From: Baffinella frigidus
Lineage: Eukaryota > Cryptophyceae > Cryptomonadales > Baffinellaceae
Reading direction: 5' to 3'
Length of the DNA: 19,032 nucleotides
NCBI GenBank assembly: GCA_026770585.1
Contig: MU646304.1
Span: 433,971-453,002 of the forward strand
Under the pieces are notes generated by a model. That model worked only from the letters and a program-made list of their open reading frames with translations, did not search any database and was not told where the DNA came from. A program made the translations under genes and the position numbers. How positions within the stretch are numbered: position 1 is the first letter of the stretch; the number at the start of each line of letters is the position of its first letter. Below, in pieces: positions 6,575 through 13,294 of the stretch.

Positions 6575-6609
6575 CGCAGCAGAACGGCTCCGTGGTGGGC
6601 AGGCTCCGG

Positions 6610-6713
6610 ACAGAGACTGAGACTGAGAGACTGAGACAGAGACAGAGACAGAGACAGAGACAGAGACAGAGACAGAGACAGAGACAGAGACAGAGACAGA
6701 GACAGAGACAGAC
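6610..6713. repeat. Microsatellite (GAGACA)n
   Basis: About 13 pure GAGACA units preceded by GAGACT variants. Confidence 0.97.
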
Positions 6714-6779
6714 TCCTAGTATTCTCCGGTTCTAGTTTGACGAAGGCACGGGTGTGGCAACACGGCGAATTCCTCTCTG

Positions 6780-6889
6780 TATCCCTTCAGTGCCCATAGG
6801 GTGAATATTCACCCTAACTCGCCCTACATGTAGGCAGGTCCTAGGGCCCTACCGTAGGGCGTATGAGCCTACTGGCCACTTAAGGGACA
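6780..6889. mobile_element. MITE family FB-2, inverted orientation
   Basis: It begins TATCCCTTCAGTGCCC and ends ACTGGCCACTTAAGGGACA, with the core CCTAGGGCCCTACCGTAGGG in reverse order relative to 5840-5945. Confidence 0.8.
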
Positions 6890-6979
6890 AATCCAGAAAT
6901 GTCCGCTGAAACGCAGCCTCCGTGCAGGGGAATGTATGCCGGCCGTGTTGGTATCAAGACATGTGTACATGGTACATGT

Positions 6980-7030
6980 AGTCGTTATCAATACAGGCCT
7001 CGTTTTATTGAGCTGGTGTCTCAGCGCTCG
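6980..7030 (+). CDS. Exon M, copy 1 (putative)
   Basis: Reads SRYQYRPRFIELVSQRS. It is compared with copies 2 and 3, which keep the same frame with conservative changes. Confidence 0.4.
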
Positions 7031-9201
7031 CAGGTGGTTGGTGCGCGTAGTTTGAGACCAAGTTGGTATCAACACAAGTCTCGTTTAATTGAGCTGGCCT
7101 CGTTTTATTGGGGAGGTGGCGTCGCGGGGGGTTCAGAGGTGGCGGGTGGTTGGTGCGCGTACACTGTAGTCGATATCAATACAAGCCTCGATTTATTGAG
7201 CTGGTGTTTCAGAGGTGGAGGGTGGCTGGTGCGATAGTTGGAGACACTATGCCGTTGAGGTATCAATATCCCTTAAGTGCCCAGTAGGCTCATACGCCCT
7301 ACGGTAGGGCCCTAGGACCTGCCTAGGACCTCTAGGCCCTCAAATTTGTGGGCATGGGCACTTGAGGGATAGGTCGCGTTTTATTGAGCGGGCCTCGTTT
7401 TATTGGGGTGGTGGCGTCGCGGGGGGTGCAGAGCTCGCGGGTGGTTGGTGCGCGAAGTTGGAGACCATGTCGTTGAGAAGCTTGAGCTGTGTCTTGCCAT
7501 ACGACAGCGCCTGCCGTTACGGGAGCGACACGCCGTTACAGGGATCACTCGTGGATGCGGACACGCACCACCCTACAGGGGTACCTCGCTCATAAGAAAC
7601 CGCCTCCCCCTAGGACCCTACAGTAGGACCATGCCTAGGGTCCTATGGTGGTCTTAGGGGGGGGGCGGTTTCTTATGAGCGAGGTACTCCTGCAGGGTCC
7701 TGCGGCAACCTTAATAGAGTAACGGCCTGAAAATGGGGTAGTTAGGCCTACGAGATTGCCTAGGACCTCCTACCGCAGGCCGAGACTTTTGGGTCCTAGG
7801 ATCCCTCGGCCTACGGTAGGAGGTCCTAGGCAATGCCGTATGCCTAACTACCCCATTTTCAGGCCGTTACCCTATTAACCTCTCACCTCGGCTGGAGCTG
7901 TATCTTCCCGTTCGAGAGCGCCTGCTCACGTCAGGTTTTAGGGAATTTTATTTTCAAGCATTTTAGGGGATTTTAGTTTCAAGCCCATCTAGGTCTTTAG
8001 GTCATTTAATTAAGAAGCATTTACTGGTCTTAGTTCGTCCTTTCAGGTCCTTTAGGTTTTTAATTTCGAGCCCTCTCTGGACGCCTTAAGTTTATGGTCC
8101 GACGTCATAAGTTCAATAAAAGTCTCTTCCCCCTCTCTTTCAAGCCCATCTACGCGGAAAGTTGATTCTCGCTCGGGAAACACCCCGCCCAAAGTGTAGG
8201 AACGTGAGCCATTGCCGTGCGCAATAATTTTTAACATGTACCAGGGAGCACTTTTAGCACGAGACGTTGCGTTTGGGATTCCCGTGTCGGTGAGGAGCTT
8301 GAGCTGCGTCTTGCAAATTCCGTGTGAACTGACTTGTTTTCGTACGAGAGCGTCTGCCTTCGAGGGAATGAAGTTTATTGGGTACCCATAAAAATCGCAA
8401 AATCTTGGGTGTGACATGTCACACCCAAGATTTTCTCTCTCTCTCTGGTGGAAGCGTGATGCACTCGGAAGAGGCTGTGTTGTGTGCAACACGCAAGGCA
8501 GTCACGACCGACCGTCTGGCTTCGGCGTCCGCGTGACCGGTCACGCGGGCGTTCACGAGCCTGCCGGCGGGGCTGTTCCACGGGAGACACGACGTTACTG
8601 CACGCGTCAAATTCGCCGACAAGGGAAAAACAGTACCCTGCTGGTGCAACCCCAACCTGTAGAGTGTTTGCGGTAATTGTTGTCCGTTTTGGACGTGCGG
8701 TTTTCCGGTTTTCCGGTTTTCATTTGTACCAGAAGTGTCCATTTAAAATGTTTTACGACCTTGACAACATTTTTAAAAACCGGGAAACCGGGAAACCGCA
8801 CGTCCAAAACGGACAACAATTACCGCAAACGCTCTACCAACACGCTTCTTGCCGTGCGAGAGCGCCTGCCTTTACGGGAGCGGAAAGTGCATTTATTACA
8901 GGGGCACCTCGATCATAAGAAAGCGCCTCCTCCTAGGACCCTAAAGCAGGGCTATGCCTAGGGCCCTATGGTGGGACACGACGTTACTGCCCGCTATCGA
9001 GGCAACCGGGGGTTCGTTGAAAAGCTGAAGCCAGAATCCGGCCTCAGCGTTTTCATTTTAAAAGTTCATTTCCCTTAGGATGCAGGTGATTTTTTAAAAA
9101 ATCCTTTAAAATTGAATGACGTCCTCGCTTGGCAGCAGCTCGTCAAACTCGCCTACAAGCAAAAATCAGTACCCTGCTGGTACAACCCCAACCTGTATTA
9201 A
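6980..9201 (+). CDS. Unrecognised multi-exon gene, 3' end (exons M, F, E), duplicated exons
   Basis: I infer a second plus-strand gene from three short conserved frames in order. M encodes SRYQYKPRFIELV-type peptides, F encodes a KLELCLAIRQRLPLRER-type charged helix, and E encodes QLVKLAYKQKSVPCWYNPNLY followed by TAA. Each occurs several times nearby, and substitutions between copies tend to keep the frame. The best E copy has a clean acceptor (GCTTGGCAG). I do not recognise the protein family; the ending with CWYNPNLY at the extreme C terminus is distinctive. Whether M, F and E belong to one transcript is not shown by the sequence alone, since donors are not all clear. The region is heavily invaded by MITEs. 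Confidence 0.4.
7061..7099 (+). pseudogene. Exon M, copy 2 (putative)
   Basis: Reads SWYQHKSRLIELA before entering the CCTCGTTTTATTGGGG sub-repeat. Confidence 0.4.
7168..7212 (+). CDS. Exon M, copy 3 (putative)
   Basis: Reads SRYQYKPRFIELVFQ and is followed by AG|GTGGAG, a possible splice donor. Confidence 0.42.
7258..7395 (+). pseudogene. Exon M, copy 4, split by MITE FB-2
   Basis: The left piece ends GTATCAATA and the right piece resumes GGTCGCGTTTTATTGAGC. Compared with copies 1 and 3, the element sits exactly at the TA of TATCAATACA. Confidence 0.6.
7267..7371. mobile_element. MITE family FB-2, inserted in exon M copy 4
   Basis: TATCCCTTAAGTGCCCAGTA opens it and TGGGCACTTGAGGGATA closes it. 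TA flanks both ends and the empty site is seen in the neighbouring M copies. Confidence 0.85.
7469..7534 (+). CDS. Exon F, copy 1 (putative)
   Basis: The 22-codon frame begins VVEKLELCLAIRQRLP and continues LRERHA. It is a charged, probably helical segment. Four partial copies follow at 7889, 8287, 8841 and 9321. Confidence 0.42.
7574..7694. mobile_element. MITE family FB-1, complete
   Basis: 121 bp, TACAGGGGTACCTCGCTCAT to ATGAGCGAGGTACTCCTGCA. The core CCTACAGTAGGACCATGCC, TAGGGTCCTATGGTGG is shared with 14470-14590. It lies just after exon F copy 1. Confidence 0.9.
7711..7878. mobile_element. Long foldback with TTAA flanks
   Basis: TTAATAGAGTAACGGCCTGA opens it and TCAGGCCGTTACCCTATTAA closes it. 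Arms of about 70 bases pair with few mismatches, including AAAATGGGGTAGTTAGGC and TTGCCTAGGACCTCCTACCG. The TTAA at both ends suggests a piggyBac-type target, although the CCY terminus typical of that group is not seen. It separates exon F copies 1 and 2. Confidence 0.8.
7889..7930 (+). pseudogene. Exon F, copy 2 (putative)
   Basis: Reads RLELYLPVRERLLT, in the same frame as copy 1 (KLELCLAIRQRLPL). Confidence 0.4.
7931..8286. other. Stretch without recognised genes
   Basis: AT-rich, with imperfect short repeats of TTTTAGG.AATTTTATTTCAAGC type near 7930-8090. No exon can be supported; the minus-strand open frame over 8052-8492 has no recognisable domain and crosses the palindrome at 8399. 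Confidence 0.4.
8287..8367 (+). pseudogene. Exon F, copy 3, with insertion
   Basis: EELELRLA is followed by about 27 foreign bases (AAATTCCGTGTGAACTGACT...), after which VRERLPSRE and a stop follow. The insert breaks the copy between LA and VRER. Confidence 0.42.
8399..8434. repeat. Perfect 36-bp palindrome
   Basis: AAAATCTTGGGTGTGACA followed immediately by its exact complement, with no spacer. The right arm continues into a short CT repeat. Confidence 0.95.
8529..8548. repeat. Perfect 20-bp palindrome
   Basis: CCGCGTGACCGGTCACGCGG, no spacer. Confidence 0.9.
8594..8662 (+). pseudogene. Exon E, copy 1 (putative)
   Basis: Reads VTARVKFADKGKTVPCWCNP, then NL and TAG. It aligns residue by residue with the better copy at 9136-9201. 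The TAG stop is partly provided by the foldback element that starts at 8660. Confidence 0.5.
8660..8836. mobile_element. Long foldback element with TA flanks, in exon E copy 1
   Basis: TAGAGTGTTTGCGGTAATTG opens it and CAATTACCGCAAACGCTCTA closes it. Arms of about 60 bases include TTGTCCGTTTTGGACGTGCG and a CCGGTTTT tandem. The interior resembles 3493-3542 (TTTGTACCAG, TTTTACGACC). The related site at 9193-9205 (CCTGTATTAATACCAACACG) lacks the element. Confidence 0.85.
8841..8886 (+). pseudogene. Exon F, copy 4 (putative)
   Basis: Reads LLAVRERLPLRERK, close to copy 1, then runs into a truncated FB-1 element. Confidence 0.45.
8897..8974. mobile_element. MITE family FB-1, truncated copy (left half)
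   Basis: TACAGGGGCACCTCGATCAT, then CCTAGGACCCTAAAGCAGGG and ATGCCTAGGGCCCTATGGTG. The right terminus is missing; the next bases (GACACGACGTTACTGC) resemble the sequence before exon E copy 1. Confidence 0.75.
9136..9201 (+). CDS. Exon E, best copy, terminal (putative)
   Basis: After GCTTGGCAG it encodes 21 residues, from QLVKLAYKQKSVP to CWYNPNLY, then TAA. Copy 1 at 8594 and a fragment at 10163 keep the VPCWYNP core. No family recognised. Confidence 0.5.
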   Translation, partial: QLVKLAYKQKSVPCWYNPNLY

Positions 9202-9320
9202 TACCAACACGCGTCTTGTGTGAGGACCTAGGCCAGCTAGGCTAGGACGAGCCCGCCTGGGGATGGCGTTGGAGCCATTGCTCTATAACGGGCAGAGGTC
9301 TCTTGGAATACATCATCGGA

Positions 9321-9364
9321 ACTCAGTTCTTGCCGCACGAGAGCGCCTGCCGTTATGGGAGACC
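9321..9364 (+). pseudogene. Exon F, copy 5 (putative)
   Basis: Reads SVLAARERLPLWET in the same frame as the other F copies. It ends where the FB-7 element begins and lies 3' of the terminal exon E, so it cannot be part of the same ordinary transcript. Confidence 0.42.
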
Positions 9365-9511
9365 ACGCAGGGCTGGAGGGGGGGGCATTCAAAAGTCAAT
9401 TTTTGAGGGAAATGGTATTCAAAAGTCAATTTTGGAAAGAAAACGGCTCCAAGGGCGACCCAATGGCTCAAAGGGCGACCCTGGAATACCCCCCCGAAGG
9501 GCCCTGCGTGG
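9363..9511. mobile_element. Foldback element, family FB-7
   Basis: CCACGCAGGGCTGGAGGGGG opens it and GAAGGGCCCTGCGTGG closes it. The interior has tandem ATTCAAAAGTCAATTTT and CCAA.GGGCGACCC. The same element lies in the other orientation at 17002-17152. Confidence 0.75.
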
Positions 9512-9556
9512 GAACAGTGCGGTTATGACGGATCGAAACCAACGTGGCCACTATGT

Positions 9557-9694
9557 CCACACGGTGGGCTACGAGGGTTTCGTTGACCCTGGATTCCAGG
9601 GTGATACGTGACCAATTTGCATCACGAAAATCCGTAAAGTCAATTGTCTTCAGGCAAGTTGACTTTTGATGAAAGGTGCGTAGTCCACCGTGTG
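9557..9694. mobile_element. Foldback element related to FB-3
   Basis: CCACACGGTGGGCTACGAGG opens it and GCGTAGTCCACCGTGTG closes it. The interior contains an inverted AAAGTCAA...TTGACTTT pair. Confidence 0.6.
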
Positions 9695-9809
9695 AATTCC
9701 CACGACGTTACTGTCAAGAAATTGACGCAGAGAGAGAATAATGTACAGGGGTTACTCGCGAATGGGGACCCACGCCGTCTCTAGGGTGGTCCTATGCTCC
9801 TAGGGCTAG

Positions 9810-9972
9810 CCACACAGCGGGCTACACAGGAAAAAAATCGTCAAACCTAAGGCATTTTCTGTTACCTTATCCGCAGTAACCCTCCCCCATGTCCCTACGG
9901 AGTGCCTACCGAAGAGTCCTAGGTCTGATCGCTTTTGGTTTATTCAAAATCGCTTCGAAGTCCGCTGTGTGG
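9810..9972. mobile_element. Foldback element, family FB-3
   Basis: 163 bp from CCACACAGCGGGCTACACAG to TTCGAAGTCCGCTGTGTGG. The core includes CTTATCCGCAGTAACC and TGTCCCTACGGAGTGCCTAC. Confidence 0.8.
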
Positions 9973-10056
9973 GGTACACTTCTGAGGTGTAACGCTGGTG
10001 CTGTGTGGCCTTGCGGTAGGATCCGAGTGACACGCGGAAATCCGTACCAAAGTTAC

Positions 10057-10153
10057 TCGAAATTAAGGACGCGCACCGCCCTAGGGTCCTACAGTAGGCC
10101 TATGCCTAGGGAAATATAGCCACCCTACAGACGGTGCGTGTCCTCAATTTCGA
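10057..10153. mobile_element. Foldback element with an FB-1-like core
   Basis: Arms TCGAAATTAAGGACGCGCAC and GTGCGTGTCCTCAATTTCGA enclose CCTAGGGTCCTACAGTAGGC, CTATGCCTAGGG, the FB-1 core without FB-1 termini. A similar arm (CGGTGCGTGTTGTAAATTTC) lies just left of the FB-1 copy at 5999. Confidence 0.65.
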
Positions 10154-10162
10154 TCAGCCCCT

Positions 10163-10210
10163 ATACCCTGCTGGTACAACCCGGACAAACCGACAAAGCA
10201 AAAAGATTTC
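10163..10210 (+). pseudogene. Exon E-like fragment, copy 3
   Basis: Reads IPCWYNPDKPTKQKDF. The first seven codons match exon E; the rest (AAAGCAAAAAGATTTCGACA) resembles 10890-10915 instead, so the piece is a junction of two repeats. Confidence 0.4.
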
Positions 10211-10244
10211 GACACTCTTCACTTGGGAGGGCTGGCGGGAGGGG

Positions 10245-10626
10245 GGTTCAGGGTTTCGGGTTTCGGGTTTCGGTTTTCGGGTTTCGGGTTTCGGGTTTCG
10301 GGTTCAAAGCTTCGGGTTCAAGGTTCCGAGTTCAAGGTTTCGGGTTTCGGGTTCAAGGGTTCGGGTTTCGGGTTTCAGGTTTCCGGTTTCGAGCTTCGGG
10401 TTTCGTGCTTCTGGTTTCGGGTTCAAAGCTTCGGGTTCAAGGTTTCGGGTTTCGGGTTCATGGTTTCGGGCTTCGGGTTTCGTGCTTCAGGTTTCGTGCT
10501 TCGGGTTTCGGGTTCAAGGTTTCGGGTTTCGGGTTCAAAATTTCGGGTTTCGGGTTTCGTGCTTCGGGTTTCGGGTTTCGGGCTTCGGGTTTCAGGTTTC
10601 GGGTTTCGGGTTTCGGGTTTCGGGTA
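10245..10626. repeat. Heptamer array TTTCGGG (CCCGAAA on the minus strand)
   Basis: About 380 bases of period-7 repeat: mostly GGGTTTC, with TTCAAGG, TTCGTGC and TTCAGG variants. It lies directly after LYRM2-like exon 2 in its sense direction, with CCCGAAA on the coding strand. All plus-strand frames are open because the heptamer has no stop, which yields artificial GFRVSGF proteins. Confidence 0.95.
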
Positions 10627-10640
10627 GGGCGGGGCCGCAC

Positions 10641-10725
10641 GTCGTCAAGCTTCCCGAGATCCTCGACGTTGTGCGACTTGGCGTACTCGGCACGCACCAG
10701 GCCCATGATCTCGAAAGTCTCGCCC
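10641..10725 (-). CDS. LYRM2: LYRM2-like exon 2, intact copy
   Basis: 85 bases: one base completing the split codon plus 28 codons, from GETFEIMGLVRAEYAK to KLDD. The acceptor is GCGCCACGCAG|GGGCGAG; a possible donor is GACGAC|GTGCGG. It is the last of six copies in transcription direction and the only one that keeps the SHNVEDLGKLDD part. Confidence 0.75.
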
Positions 10726-12114
10726 CTGCGTGGCGCCTTATTTTTACCACGAAGCCATAATGTCAACTTTAGAATAGGCCGTCAGGACGACAGCACGCAC
10801 CCGGCCCATGATCTCGAACGTCTCGCCCCTGGCGCTAGGGTCGTTATATCAGCTGGGTGCTGAGAAGATATCAGCTGCAATATCAAAGCAGCAAACAGAT
10901 TTCGACACGCTTCACTTCGGCAAATATCAGATATTTTCCCTAAAATGCTTGAAACTAAAACAAGCTTGCTGATATTTGCAGGGGCGGCGCCGCAGGGTTG
11001 ATATATTCGGCGCAATTCTCGCGCCAATGTAGGGGTTTCGACGGGCACGGGCCAGTCCCACCACTTGCCCTTGGAGGTGGCTCAAATAGTGCTCTGGAAC
11101 AGTTTCGATTTACCTTGACATCGGGGTCGGATCCGACCCCGCTGCAAGGTAAATTCGAAGACCTTCCAGGGCACTATTTGCGCCACTTGGGAGGGCTGGT
11201 GGCATGATCTCCGACGTCTCGCCCCTGCGTAGCTCTCTGCCTCAGTCGGCTTGACGGTCTATTCCCAAGTTGACATTCTGGATTCGTAGTACAAATCTGT
11301 CAACTTTCGAGCGGAAACGGGACTTGGCGTACTCAGCACGCACCAGACCCATGCTATCGAAAATCTCGCCCCTGGTTTAGTGTTTAGTGCTCAGTGTTGA
11401 GTGTTGAGTGTTGAGTGTTTAGTGTTAAGTGTTTAGTGTTTAGTGTTCAGGTTTTAGGGTTCAGGGTGTCGAGAATGGTGGTAGGCCCCATGATTTCGAA
11501 AGTCTCGCCCCTGCGTGGCACCGCAGGATTCAGGCATTCGGCGCAATTCACCCGTCACTGTAACCACACAGCGGACTTCGAAGGGATTGGTGAATAACCC
11601 CTAAGCGACAAGACCTAGGACCCTACGGTAGGAACCCCGTAGGGTCGTAGGGGGGTTCCTACGGATAAGGTAACGGAAACTCGGCCCAAAATGGGCCGAA
11701 AATCCCTTCGAAGACCGCTGTGTGGTGTTGCTGAGGGGGACGGGACAGCGCCATGATTTCCTTTGTCTCGCCCATGCGTGAGAGAGAGACTAAACCGTGC
11801 AGGTTTTGTACCGAGAAGGTAACTAAACCGGGCAGGATTAGTACCGGGATGCGGGAAGATCAGTCAACAGTGACACCTACTGGGGAGCAAATCGCCTTTT
11901 CAACACCCTTGAATCTTAGTGGAGTTCGCCGGAATCCGGCGACCTGTGGTGCACATCATGGGCCTCGACAAACAGGGTTTGCTCCCATTCTGAGGGCTGG
12001 TGGAAGGTGGCACCTGCTGGGGAGGCGGCGCGCGGTGCGGCAGTAACGGCGGAAGAGCTTGATGGCGTCCGCCTTGAGCACGAAGTGCTTCAGCTGCAGC
12101 GACGGCGAGGACAT
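10641..12114 (-). CDS. LYRM2: LYR-motif protein, LYRM2-like (exons 1 and 2; 3' end not found)
   Basis: Exon 1 (12114-12014) begins MSSPSLQLKHFVLKAD and continues AIKLFRRYCRTARRLPS. Exon 2 (10725-10641) reads GETFEIMGLVRAEYAKS, then HNVEDLGKLDD. The split codon AG|G joins them in frame. The L.LK.F start, the LFRR LYR-type motif, the RT.R.LP turn, an E...L.R.E helix and an ED...L.D segment match the Complex1_LYR family and in particular LYRM2, a small mitochondrial matrix protein linked to complex I; LYR proteins act with mitochondrial acyl carrier protein. Human LYRM2 is about 88 residues; 61 are found here, so a third exon of about 25 codons is expected at lower coordinates, but I could not find it. 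Splice sites: CAGCAG|GTGCC and CACGCAG|GGGC. Exon 2 has five decayed extra copies between the two exons. Confidence 0.75.
10785..10828 (-). pseudogene. LYRM2-like exon 2, copy 5
   Basis: On the minus strand GGGCGAGACGTTCGAGATCA continues TGGGCCGGGTGCGTGCTG (GETFEIMGRVRA), then diverges. The bases before it (AGCGCCAG) keep an AG. Confidence 0.65.
10829..11058. other. Intron-like stretch with small repeats
   Basis: It contains tandem ATATCAGCTG...GATATCAGCTG, a foldback GGCAAATATCAG...CTGATATTTGC (10919-10982), the motif AAGCAGCAAACAGATTTCGA also seen near 10195, and CCGCAGG...ATTCGGCGCAATTC, which recurs at 11520-11550 upstream of exon 2 copy 2. Confidence 0.5.
11059..11202. mobile_element. 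Foldback element, family FB-A relative
   Basis: Left arm ACCACTTGCCCTTGGAGGTG, GCTCAAATAGTGCTCTGGAA; right arm TTCCAGGGCACTATTTGCGC, CACTTGGGAGGGCTGGTGG. The centre is CGGGGTCGGATCCGACCCCG, a perfect palindrome. It abuts exon 2 copy 4. Confidence 0.8.
11203..11224 (-). pseudogene. LYRM2-like exon 2, copy 4, truncated at the element
   Basis: The minus strand reads GGGCGAGACGTCGGAGATCA plus TG after CTACGCAG, then meets the foldback terminus CCACCAGCCC. Confidence 0.6.
11321..11371 (-). pseudogene. LYRM2-like exon 2, copy 3
   Basis: Reads GEIFDSMGLVRAEYAKS on the minus strand; the frame is open but ends before HNVEDLG. The acceptor CACTAAACCAG is formed directly by the flanking heptamer array. 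Confidence 0.68.
11374..11463. repeat. Heptamer array TTTAGTG / TTGAGTG (CACTAAA on the minus strand)
   Basis: Period-7 repeats with TTTAGTG, TTGAGTG and TTAAGTG variants, ending in TTTTAGGGTTCAGGGT. On the coding strand of the LYRM2-like gene it reads CACTAAA and runs straight into the acceptor of exon 2 copy 3. Confidence 0.9.
11486..11510 (-). pseudogene. LYRM2-like exon 2, copy 2, truncated
   Basis: GGGCGAGACTTTCGAAATCA then TGGGG after GGTGCCACGCAG; it then diverges. Its upstream intron matches part of 10987-11025. Confidence 0.62.
11564..11725. mobile_element. Foldback element, family FB-3
   Basis: 162 bp from CCACACAGCGGACTTCGAAG to CTTCGAAGACCGCTGTGTGG. The core GGACCCTACGGTAGGAACCC and TTCCTACGGATAAGGTAAC matches the copies at 9810 and 16058 in the opposite orientation. 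Confidence 0.85.
11751..11773 (-). pseudogene. LYRM2-like exon 2, copy 1, diverged
   Basis: The minus strand GGGCGAGACAAAGGAAATCA plus TGG follows ACGCAT, so the acceptor AG is lost. It is the copy nearest to exon 1. Just right of it, AACTAAACCG.GCAGG is tandemly repeated (11791-11842). Confidence 0.55.
12014..12114 (-). CDS. LYRM2: LYRM2-like exon 1 (start codon to donor)
   Basis: ATG at 12114-12112 opens 33 codons plus two bases, with LQLKHFVLKADAIKLFRR as the LYR-type helix. An in-frame upstream ATG at 12222 would add 36 Ala/Gly/Arg-rich residues (possible mitochondrial presequence); I prefer 12114 because the family starts close to the LK.F motif, but the longer start is possible. Donor GTGCCACC; the intron then contains a CCACCAGCCCTC foldback terminus at once. 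Confidence 0.75.
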
Positions 12115-12375
12115 CCCTCCGTCCAGGAGTGAGGCGTGGGGGGCGCGCGCTCCTCCGAGCGGATCGCGTGCGTGCAGCCGCGCGGGCGCCCCTGCAACGG
12201 CGCCGAGTCCGTAAGCACCCATGCAGGTTCTGCTATTCTCGTGCTCCGCTCCCGCCGAGTGGTTTTCTCGGGCTCAGCGCCCTTGCCGCTGGGCAAGGTC
12301 AAGCAACCAGAGAACCAGAGAACCCTTTTAAAGCCCCTGTGTGCACACGGGGGCTCCGTTCTGGCGCGGTGAATC
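12115..12375. promoter_or_regulatory. GC-rich region upstream of the LYRM2-like start (5' leader or presequence)
   Basis: The 108 bases before the ATG are unusually GC-rich and stay open in frame to 12222. No TATA box is obvious. AACCAGAGAACC-type direct repeats lie at 12304-12325. Confidence 0.3.
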
Positions 12376-12723
12376 TCAGAACCTGCTGAACGCAAGCTCC
12401 CCAGGGAATGGAACTGGGGGTATGCGCATGGACTGCGCCGGAGCCGCCCCGGCCTGCACTCGGGAAGCAGCGGCTCCTGCTTGTTCGCAGACCAGCGGTC
12501 CCTGCTTAAAGCTCAGCTCCTTCTCCGGGGGGGCGACAGGAGGTAGGCGCACGACCTTGCAAGACGGGACCAGATCGATCAGGGTGGCTTGATGACGGCG
12601 TCCAGAGCCAGAGTCCTTCAAAGCTATCTTTAGGAAGGCGGTCAGATCCCAGCCAGGTCGAACTCGCCAGGTCTTTTTTTCGGACAACAGGCAAAATCCG
12701 AGGTTCCTGGGCCAAAAATCCAA
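12376..12723 (-). CDS. Possible coding segment, unknown protein
   Basis: A 115-codon open frame on the minus strand ends TGA at 12376-12378. The middle part (GWDLTAFLKIALKDSGSG, then TLIDLVPSCKVVRLPP) has a protein-like composition, and the surrounding DNA is GC-rich like LYRM2-like exon 1. I do not recognise a domain and cannot identify splice sites with confidence. It could be an exon of another minus-strand gene, or chance. It lies 260 bases upstream of the LYRM2-like start on the same strand. Confidence 0.3.
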   Translation of the reverse strand: MDFWPRNLGFCLLSEKKTWRVRPGWDLTAFLKIALKDSGSGRRHQATLIDLVPSCKVVRLPPVAPPEKELSFKQGPLVCEQAGAAASRVQAGAAPAQSMRIPPVPFPGELAFSRF

Positions 12724-13077
12724 GTCGAACTATGATGCCTCCAACTTTTCTGCCCCAGCTTACTTCAAAAAACTTTCTCTCGCAAAGTTGTACGCCTTAA
12801 AAATCTGAGCATCTTTGTTGGCACAAGGTTTTGGCAAGGAGGGGAGGAAGAATGTGCAAAACCAGATGCAGTGGTTTTGGGGGAGTCATATTTTGAGTAT
12901 ATTTTCAGGCCTCTGATGCCCCAGATTCATGGAGCAGATTGGAAGAGGACCTCTTGAGGATTCCAGAACCGTTAAGACAAGTGAAATGAGCCCAGGGGAT
13001 CGAAAGTTAAACCCAATCGAGCGCCCGACGGGCCCGCCTCGGGACCAGGAAACGCCGCAAAGCCTCGTTTTGAGGAC
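12724..13077. other. Stretch without recognised genes
   Basis: No exon supported. ACGGGCCCGCCTCGGGAC at 13028-13045 resembles ACGGGCCCGCCTCGGAAC at 14747-14764, next to repeat K copy 2. Confidence 0.4.
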
Positions 13078-13178
13078 CTTCCACCCCTTAATGTTAAAAT
13101 CTGAGATCACATTTGTCTACCAACTTTCAATTGTGTTCCACAAATGTACTCTCAGATTTTAACATTAAGGGGTGGAAG
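13078..13178. mobile_element. Foldback element with perfect 28-base arms
   Basis: CTTCCACCCCTTAATGTTAA with AATCTGAG at the left is exactly complementary to 13151-13178. An inner pair ACATTTGT / ACAAATGT extends the stem. Confidence 0.85.
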
Positions 13179-13294
13179 ATCATGTCCCTAGGCAAAAGCC
13201 CTGCTTCTCCACCCTCCAAAATCCGGGTATCTCAGTCCGCCAGGGGAGAGAAACAAACGGATTGACCAAGCGCCGCGACTGACTCCGAAGCAGG

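Larger units (their letters stand above)
6945..7475 (+). repeat. Tandem array of exon M cassettes
   Basis: A unit of about 85-110 bases is repeated: GTATCAATACARGCCTCG, then TTTATTGAGCTGG, then GAGGTGGCGGGTGGTTGGTG, then CGCGTAG-TTGAGACC. A sub-unit CCTCGTTTTATTGGGG-GGTGGCGTCGCGGGGG is present twice (7097-7136 and 7392-7430). Copies 1-3 are uninterrupted; copy 4 is split by a MITE. Confidence 0.8.

Noticed and set aside
7403-7657. Open frames with YRGTSLIRNR-type peptides
   Set aside because: The peptide is the translation of the FB-1 transposon terminus (TACAGGGGTACCTCGCTCAT) and recurs wherever that element lies, on either strand.
8052-8492. 146-codon minus-strand open frame
   Set aside because: No domain-like stretch is visible, it crosses the palindrome at 8399 and it overlaps an exon F copy on the other strand.
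10134-10863. Long plus-strand open frames with GFRVSGF repeats
   Set aside because: They are a by-product of the TTTCGGG heptamer, which has no stop codon in any plus-strand frame; three frames are open at once and the peptide has a strict seven-residue period.
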